Shown here in pieces: positions 6,444-11,313 of a DNA stretch of 11,313 nt. Below the pieces are notes generated by a model. That model was not told the DNA's origin. It saw nothing but the letters and a program-made list of their open reading frames with translations, and ran no database searches. Made by a program: the position numbers and the translations under genes. The number at the start of each line of letters is the position of its first letter. Position 1 is the first letter of the stretch. Source of the DNA: DATJXG01 sp035500455 (GTDB taxonomy: Bacteria > Acidobacteriota > Terriglobia > Terriglobales > Acidobacteriaceae); the NCBI GenBank assembly GCA_035500455.1, contig DATJXG010000120.1:1-11313 (forward strand). The letters run 5' to 3'.

Positions 6444-6893
6444 TCAGCGGCGTTTCGGCTTCGGCTTGTCTTTGTTCTTGAGATTGACATTGAGCGCCAC
6501 GGCAGCGCGAATGAGGTCCTTCAACGCCGCCTCATCTAGCTTCTCGCCCTCATGGATATCGATGGCGCGCCTGACGTTCCCCTCCAGGCTGGAGTTGAAT
6601 AGACCTGCAGGATCCTTCAACGCAGCTCCCTTGGCAAATGTCATCTTGACGGCGTTCTTATACGTTTCTCCCGTGCACACGATGCCGCCGTGCGACCACA
6701 CGGGCACGCCCGGCGATGTCGCCTTCGCCCACTTCCACTCTTCGACGATCTCGGGGTCTGCTGCGTACACGATGTCGCGCAGTTTCGCGAGCGTCTTCCC
6801 CCGCCAGTCGCCAAGCTCCTTAATTTTCGCATCGATCATTCCCGAGGCATCGATTGAGGCAGCGCCAGATTCCACCGCACTGTTCCTTTTCAT
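6444..6893 (-). CDS. DUF1801 (YdhG-like) domain protein
   Basis: The 149-residue product carries the DUF1801 pattern. This includes IDAKIKELGDWRGKTLAKLRDIVYAADPEIVEEWKWA (20-56), VPVWSHGGIVCTGETYKNAVKMTFAKGA (63-90), LFNSSLEGNVRRAIDIHEGEKLDEAALKDLIRAAVALN (98-135) and a lysine-rich tail (139-149). Small cytosolic proteins of this family have an alpha/beta fold and no proven biochemical role; some have been compared with iron-chaperone-like YdhG, which I do not assert here. The start is supported by GGAGG on the minus strand (complement of 6900-6904), 6 bases before the ATG. It lies upstream of, and in the same direction as, the first ADOP gene with a 47-bp gap. It is divergent from the second ADOP gene. 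A role in the permease system is only a possibility; the pair may be chance neighbours. Confidence 0.88.
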   Translation of the reverse strand: MKRNSAVESGAASIDASGMIDAKIKELGDWRGKTLAKLRDIVYAADPEIVEEWKWAKATSPGVPVWSHGGIVCTGETYKNAVKMTFAKGAALKDPAGLFNSSLEGNVRRAIDIHEGEKLDEAALKDLIRAAVALNVNLKNKDKPKPKRR

Positions 6894-6917
6894 GTCCAGC
6901 CTCCAACTCTCGCCCTT

Positions 6918-6945
6918 ATTTTAGCCGCGCCAGGATACATCGCAA
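6918..6945 (-). promoter_or_regulatory. Candidate promoter for the DUF1801-ADOP unit
   Basis: On the minus strand TTGCGA (complement of 6940-6945) lies 16 bp before TAAAAT (complement of 6918-6923). The hexamers match four and five of six consensus bases. The start would fall near 6911, leaving a leader of about 18 nt that still contains the GGAGG. The gap 6894-7132 is the divergent regulatory region for this unit and the second ADOP gene. I see no clear plus-strand promoter or palindromic operator in it. Confidence 0.4.
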
Positions 6946-7132
6946 GTGACCTTCTTTCCCGAGCGGGTGGCCCACACTTCTCCGCACGCGCACATTCTAG
7001 TCCAAGGACGGCCAGCGCGGCATTGAAACGAGGCTGTGGAGATTCACGCTTTCCATGCCTGAGTGTTTTTCGTTCGCCCTGGATTTTTTGTCGCTCGGCG
7101 TGCATACTGCGCTCCAGATGGAGCACGGCCAT

Positions 7133-9571
7133 ATGCGACACCCAAGTTTGTTTAGCGACTTCGTGAAAGATCTGGTCTATGCCGCACGAAAACTGAAAAA
7201 TGCCCCGACATTCGCTACTACTCTGGTTCTAACGATTGCCTTGGGTATCGGTGCCAGCACGGCGATTTTCAGCGTTGTCAACACGGTGCTCCTTCGACCG
7301 CTCCCCTACGGGAGTCCCGATCAGCTGGTTTTATCAGAGGATCCCGTCTCTAATGCAGATTTCTTCGATTTGCGAGATGGAACGCGCGCAGTATTCGACG
7401 ATTTGGCAGCAGTCATGGTGTTCCGCACGGTTGTGTCTCGCGAAGATGGTTCCGCCGAGCGCATTAGCAAGGGACAGGTCACGACCAACTTCTTCCATCT
7501 TTTGGGGGCTCACATCATATACGGCCGTGACTTCACCGAAGCTGATGGCATCCCAGAGAGTCCAGTGCCGCCACCCTTTCCGCCACCAGAGGGCTCGGTT
7601 GCAATTCTCAGCTATGACTACTTTCAACGCCGTTATGGTGCCGATCCAAGCGTCATCGGGCGCACGCTCCCTGGTACCAACGGAATCGGCCCGCAGATTG
7701 TCGGAGTCTTGCAGCCCGGCTTCAAAATGTTTCTGCCCGCCAGCGTCACTTCGCAACCCAGTGCCGACGTGTGGATCTCCAATAACCGCGGATACGATCA
7801 AGAGAATCGCGGTGGACTCATGTTGCACCTGATTGGTCGCCTCAAGCCAAATGTCACGTTGGAGCAGGCGCAATCGCAGATTGATCGGGTTGCTACAACA
7901 TGGGGCGCTGATCGTATTCAAGTCCACTTCGATTTTTGGCATAACATGCTGGTTAAAGATGTCCGTCCAGCACTCATTGCTCTGATGGCTGCCGTAATCC
8001 TTCTTTTCTTAGTCGCGTGTAGCAACACGGCGAACCTTGTGCTTGTCCGAACATCAATACGCGAGCGTGAGCTCGCGATCCGCAGCGCGCTCGGTGCTGG
8101 AATCGGACGGATTACCCGCCAGATGCTCACTGAAGCTGCACTAATCGGTTGCGCGGGCACAGTGTTGGCGGTGGCGCTAGCCTGGTTGGGCATTCGCGTT
8201 TTGCTGAGGATCGCACCTTCCAATCTGCCGCGTCTCGATTCCACGTCCATCGATTGGCGTGTGCTTTTGTTCTCAGCATCTTGCGGGATATTGGGATCGA
8301 TCATTCTAGGATTACTGCCCACCCTCAGCGTTGTGCGGTCAGACGTCATAAAGGTACTGCACAGCGCCGGACGAAGTGGGCACTTAGGGAGTACTGGGAT
8401 CCTTCGATCAGGGGCAGTGATCGCGGAGGTGGCTTTCGCTTTTGCTCTGCTCATTGGGTCCGGCCTAATGTTTCGCAGCTTTGTAGAACTGCTCCATGTC
8501 AGACCCGGCTACGACCCTCACGGCCTCCTCACCTTCCTCACAATCGGCAATGCGAAGGATGTTGCGCCGGAGCGACGCCTTGCGTTCTTGCGGGATCTGC
8601 AGGAGCGGCTGCGCTCCATTCCGGGCATCGAAAGCGTTGGCGGTGCTACGGCCCTTCCTCTCCATTGGGTAGGCCCCCCGGATGGAGTGGCCTGGTCCGC
8701 AGACCGAATCCCCGCCGATCCAAGTCATAGGGCCGATATCGAAACTGTTCTTCCGGGATACTTCGAGGCGCTCCGTTCACGCGTCTTAGAAGGCCGTACG
8801 TTCACGGACGCTGACAACACCAGCGGGCGAAATGTTGCGGTCATAGATAGATCGCTGGCGGCAAAGATATTTCCGAATCAGTCTGCACTGGAGCGGCGCA
8901 TTTGTGTTTACATTCCTGATCCCACATGGCTTAGAGTAATCGGAGTAGTCGATCACCAACGGCTGCACTCTCTCGCCGATCCCGGCCGCGAACAAATCTT
9001 TATAACGGATGGTTTCTGGGGAGTCGGAATTTCACGCCACTGGGCACTACGCACCAAGGGAGACCCCCGGAACTATGTCGCGCTCGTACGTTCCCAGATC
9101 GCGGAGTTTGCGCCCGGACGGCTGGCAATTACCGACATGCAAACGATGGACACGACCATTGACCGAGAACAGTCTGGCCCCCGTTTTGATCTTTTGCTTA
9201 TCGGAATATTCGCTGTCATTGCCGCACTGCTGGCAGCAGTCGGGCTTTACGGCGTTGTGTCGAGTACGGTTCGGCAACGTACCGCGGAGATCGGTCTCCG
9301 AATTGCTTTCGGGGCCGAACCAGCGCGCGTGGTGAGACTCGTGATCGCTCAGGGACTAATTCTCGGCGTTGTGGGCATCGCAATCGGTCTCATAGGATCC
9401 CTCGGCCTCACGCGGATAATGATTAGTATGCTCATCGGCATCAGACCAACCGATCCTTCGACGTACGTTGTTATCACCCTACTCTTTTTCCTCGTAACCG
9501 CAGTCGCCTGTTGGGTGCCTGCGCGCCGCGCGGGCGGCATAGATCCGATGGCAGCACTACGCGAAGAATAG
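7133..9571 (+). CDS. ADOP-type ABC transporter permease (MacB/FtsX double-module), second copy
   Basis: From the ATG at 7133 the protein has 812 residues. GGAG at 7120-7123, 9 bases upstream, and the family's usual short N-terminus favour this start; in-frame ATGs at 7055 and 7118 would add 26 or 5 residues without family support. Layout matches the first ADOP: membrane segment 29-54 (TIALGIGASTAIFSVVNTVLLRPLPYG), periplasmic domain about 58-270, first FtsX segments near 277-303, 332-358 and 376-398, linker segment 427-450, second periplasmic domain about 455-680, final segments 686-711, 739-766 and 774-796. Coupling motifs RERELAIRSALGAGIGRITRQML (310-332) and RQRTAEIGLRIAFGAEPARVVRLV (714-737) are present; the second has AFGA where ALGA is usual. 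A proline-rich insert (VPPPFPPPEG, 145-154) sits in the first periplasmic domain. No ATPase partner is adjacent. The gene ends with tandem TAG codons and is followed by a transposase relic. Confidence 0.92.
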   Translation: MRHPSLFSDFVKDLVYAARKLKNAPTFATTLVLTIALGIGASTAIFSVVNTVLLRPLPYGSPDQLVLSEDPVSNADFFDLRDGTRAVFDDLAAVMVFRTVVSREDGSAERISKGQVTTNFFHLLGAHIIYGRDFTEADGIPESPVPPPFPPPEGSVAILSYDYFQRRYGADPSVIGRTLPGTNGIGPQIVGVLQPGFKMFLPASVTSQPSADVWISNNRGYDQENRGGLMLHLIGRLKPNVTLEQAQSQIDRVATTWGADRIQVHFDFWHNMLVKDVRPALIALMAAVILLFLVACSNTANLVLVRTSIRERELAIRSALGAGIGRITRQMLTEAALIGCAGTVLAVALAWLGIRVLLRIAPSNLPRLDSTSIDWRVLLFSASCGILGSIILGLLPTLSVVRSDVIKVLHSAGRSGHLGSTGILRSGAVIAEVAFAFALLIGSGLMFRSFVELLHVRPGYDPHGLLTFLTIGNAKDVAPERRLAFLRDLQERLRSIPGIESVGGATALPLHWVGPPDGVAWSADRIPADPSHRADIETVLPGYFEALRSRVLEGRTFTDADNTSGRNVAVIDRSLAAKIFPNQSALERRICVYIPDPTWLRVIGVVDHQRLHSLADPGREQIFITDGFWGVGISRHWALRTKGDPRNYVALVRSQIAEFAPGRLAITDMQTMDTTIDREQSGPRFDLLLIGIFAVIAALLAAVGLYGVVSSTVRQRTAEIGLRIAFGAEPARVVRLVIAQGLILGVVGIAIGLIGSLGLTRIMISMLIGIRPTDPSTYVVITLLFFLVTAVACWVPARRAGGIDPMAALREE

Positions 9572-9619
9572 TAGCGGAAATCTCAAATTTTCCATGAAGA
9601 CTGGGCGGGTGGCGATCAT

Positions 9620-9811
9620 TTGAGTGTGAACGTCTCCCATGACGCACACCTTTTCCGCGTGCTTGATGCGCCGATGCTGATAGCCGTTCTCTTTCTGCGG
9701 CATCACAAACTCGTGAATGATCGGAAAGACGGTTTCCGCTTTGACATTTGGAGTAACTTTCGCAATGACGCGACCGCCACGCTCAACCATTCCGAGCACG
9801 GGTACTTTTCG
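9620..9811 (-). pseudogene. Decayed IS1595/ISXO2-like transposase fragment
   Basis: On the minus strand, KVPVLGMVERGGRVIAKVTPNVKAETVFPIIHEFV then GYQHRRIKHAEKVCVMGDVHTQMI match the DDE domain of IS1595-family (ISXO2-like) transposases. The family pattern is 'PVxGmVERGGRVrakvvpnvkaeT', 'GYeHrrInHsekVYVrGdVHTntIEGFW'. Between the two blocks only about four residues (MPQK/EN) remain where roughly 15-20, including the catalytic TDE-containing stretch, are expected. The frame stays open across this deletion. The match starts right after an in-frame TGA (complement of 9812-9814). It breaks off at HTQMI, before the expected EGFW. The N-terminal zinc-ribbon part, the first catalytic Asp and the C-terminal third are absent. 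The fragment is an inactive relic; no terminal inverted repeats or target duplications can be recognised. Confidence 0.8.
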
Positions 9812-9947
9812 TCATTGTCCCGACCGCGCATCCCACGCGATCCGTGGCGATTCTTCCGCTTTCCGCCCACCCCCAAGCAGAACTGTCCTCAACTGCGATT
9901 CGGGGGAAACACCTGCGCCACACCCACACTACGCTTGGCTACGCTGT

Positions 9948-11195
9948 TTAGCTCTCTACCGGCGTGATCCTGTCTGCATTGCGGAGGTCCGGGAAGCTCC
10001 ACGCCCACAGCGCGATCACCGCCAGCGTGCCCGCGCCGCCCAGCACTACCGCCGGCACCGTCCCGAACCAGTGCGCCGTGAGCCCGGATTCGAACTGTCC
10101 CAGCTCATTCGAGGCGCCAATGAACAGCATGTCCACAGCGTTGACCCGCCCGCGCATTTCATCCGGCGTCGCCAGCTGCACCAGGATGCCGCGGATCACT
10201 ACGCTGATCATGTCTGAGGCTCCGGTAAGGAACAGTGCGATCAGCGAGAGCGCCAGGCTGCGCGAGAGCCCAAAGGCAATCGTAAACACCCCGAACCCTG
10301 CCACCGCCCACAGCATGGTCAGCCCGATCTTACGGCGCAGCGGCCGGTGCGCCAGCAGGATCGCCATCGCGCCGGCGCCAATTCCCGGCGCGCTGCGCAG
10401 CAGGCCCAGCCCCCACGGCCCGGTCTTGAGAATCTCGCGCGCATACACCGGCAGCAGGGCCACGGCGCCGCCGAGCAGCACGGCAAACATATCGAGCGAG
10501 ATTGAGCCCAGCACGATCTTCTGCTTCCAGATGTAGTGGAAGCCGGCGAACACAGTGCGCAGGCTCATCTCTTCGCGGACGCGCACCCGCATCTGCAGCT
10601 TGATGCGGATCATGGAAATCATTGCTCCCAGCGCCGAGGCCACCGACGCCGCATAAACCACCGCCGGCCCGCGCGAGAGCGCGTAGAGAAATCCTCCGAG
10701 CGAGGGACCGAGGATGGTTGCCGCCTGAAAGATCGAGGCATTCCACGCCACCGCATTGGGGAAGTGTTCCTCGGGGACAAGCTGCGGCAGGATAGCGCGT
10801 CCGGCGGGCGCGTTGAACGTTCGCACCAGGCCGAGCAGCACCAGCACTACGTAGATCGCTCCCACCGAGCGCGGGCGCCCCAGGGCGATCGCCAGCAGCA
10901 GCGACGAGCAAGCTCCAAAGCCCGCGTAGCACAGGATGAGCACTTTGCGCCGGTCGAAGCGATCGGCGGTGTGGCCGGATATGAGAAAGACGCACACCCC
11001 CGGCAGAAACTGCGCCAGGCCTACCAGGCCCAGGTCGAGGGCGCGTTTGGTGATGTCATAAACCTGCCAGCCTACCGCGACTGAAAGCATCTCGAGCGAC
11101 GCTACGATGAAGAACCGCGCCACCTGAAACAACATGAAGCTGGGATAGGTGAATGCGACAGTTCCCGAGGAACCTTGAGTTTGAGCGGAAGGCAT
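9948..11195 (-). CDS. MFS exporter, EntS/MFS_3-type, 12 membrane segments
   Basis: This 415-residue protein is typical in length for a 12-helix Major Facilitator. Hydrophobic segments are visible at about 19-45, 53-73, 87-105, 112-127, 150-171, 177-195, 228-250, 262-281, 289-309, 313-338, about 352-374 and 379-399. The cytoplasmic loop between helices 2 and 3 carries motif A in the form GHTADRFDRRKVL (74-86). Features such as FNAPAGRAILPQLVPEEHFPNAVAWNASIFQAATILGPSLGG (127-168) and TPDEMRGRVNAVDMLFIGASNELGQFESG (343-371) are characteristic of the MFS_3 group, which includes enterobactin exporter EntS and macrolide efflux relatives. It is therefore probably a proton-driven exporter in the inner membrane. 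The substrate cannot be told; no siderophore or antibiotic genes lie nearby. The start ATG at 11195 has no clear Shine-Dalgarno sequence. The gene ends with TAA at 9948-9950, just beyond the transposase relic. Confidence 0.93.
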   Translation of the reverse strand: MPSAQTQGSSGTVAFTYPSFMLFQVARFFIVASLEMLSVAVGWQVYDITKRALDLGLVGLAQFLPGVCVFLISGHTADRFDRRKVLILCYAGFGACSSLLLAIALGRPRSVGAIYVVLVLLGLVRTFNAPAGRAILPQLVPEEHFPNAVAWNASIFQAATILGPSLGGFLYALSRGPAVVYAASVASALGAMISMIRIKLQMRVRVREEMSLRTVFAGFHYIWKQKIVLGSISLDMFAVLLGGAVALLPVYAREILKTGPWGLGLLRSAPGIGAGAMAILLAHRPLRRKIGLTMLWAVAGFGVFTIAFGLSRSLALSLIALFLTGASDMISVVIRGILVQLATPDEMRGRVNAVDMLFIGASNELGQFESGLTAHWFGTVPAVVLGGAGTLAVIALWAWSFPDLRNADRITPVES

Positions 11196-11313
11196 CGCGG
11201 TAGATAGATGATAGATTCTCTACTCTGCCACAGCGGTGCGGATTGCGCACGCGAGAGGCGGCGGTTATTCGGGCCCCGCGCGCATCTGTACTTCAGCGTC
11301 GCAATACCGGGAC
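11196..11313. other. Upstream region of the MFS gene, no gene seen
   Basis: The 118 bases to the window edge contain a TAGATAGATGATAGA stretch (11201-11215) just before the MFS start, and GC-rich sequence beyond it. Read on the minus strand, a TATCAT (complement of 11208-11213) could be a -10 box, but no matching -35 box is found. No coding frame looks real here. Confidence 0.5.

Noticed and set aside
10330..10995. 221-residue minus-strand open frame within the MFS gene
   Set aside because: It is an alternative frame of the same strand; the MFS frame gives proper membrane helices and motif A while this frame gives an Arg/Ala/Gly-rich shadow.
11204..11240. Promoter for the MFS gene from TATCAT on the minus strand
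   Set aside because: No hexamer resembling TTGACA is present 15-19 bp upstream, so support is too thin to list as a site.

Overview
This window looks like chromosomal DNA of an Acidobacteriota member (Acidobacteriia/Koribacter-like). The evidence is two unrelated full-length MacB/FtsX-type 'acidobacterial duplicated orphan permeases' (ADOP, about 810 aa each) with no ABC ATPase beside them. It also has GC-rich interspersed palindromic repeats built on CTTGCCGAGC and CCTGAGCGAAGTCGAAG cores, and an omega-like RNA polymerase subunit of a divergent type placed directly before rho. The taxonomy is inferred from protein families and repeat style; there is no rRNA or other marker gene here.

Left part (1-2800), plus strand: the C-terminal end of a ComM/YifB-type Mg-chelatase-like AAA+ ATPase enters from the left. 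A roughly 450-base gap follows, holding degenerate palindromes and a good sigma70-type promoter (TTGACG-17-TAAAGT). Next come a small omega-like RNA polymerase subunit gene behind a leader of about 225 nt and a complete rho gene, separated by 81 bp that contain a terminator-like hairpin. These two genes form a small transcription-machinery cluster. The 405-base gap after rho carries two copies of an interspersed palindromic repeat and a five-unit heptanucleotide tandem repeat.

Middle part (2800-9575): a secreted, six-cysteine LprI/DUF1311-type protein (plus) and a small membrane protein (minus) come first. An ADOP permease (minus) follows, with a DUF1801 protein just upstream of it in the same direction. 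After a 240-base divergent intergenic region comes a second ADOP permease on the plus strand. The two ADOPs share architecture but differ extensively in sequence, so they are not a recent tandem duplication. They are expected to sit in the inner membrane with two large periplasmic MacB-PCD domains each. Neither substrate nor ATPase partner can be read from this window.

Right part (9575-11313): a decayed, internally deleted fragment of an IS1595/ISXO2-like transposase lies on the minus strand. It is followed by a complete 12-TM-type MFS exporter of the EntS/MFS_3 group, also on the minus strand. The last ~120 bases hold no recognisable gene.

I see no CRISPR array, tRNA, rRNA, prophage or clear new defence system. 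The most unusual material is the omega-rho leader/hairpin arrangement, the divergent ADOP pair, and the repeat-rich intergenic DNA.
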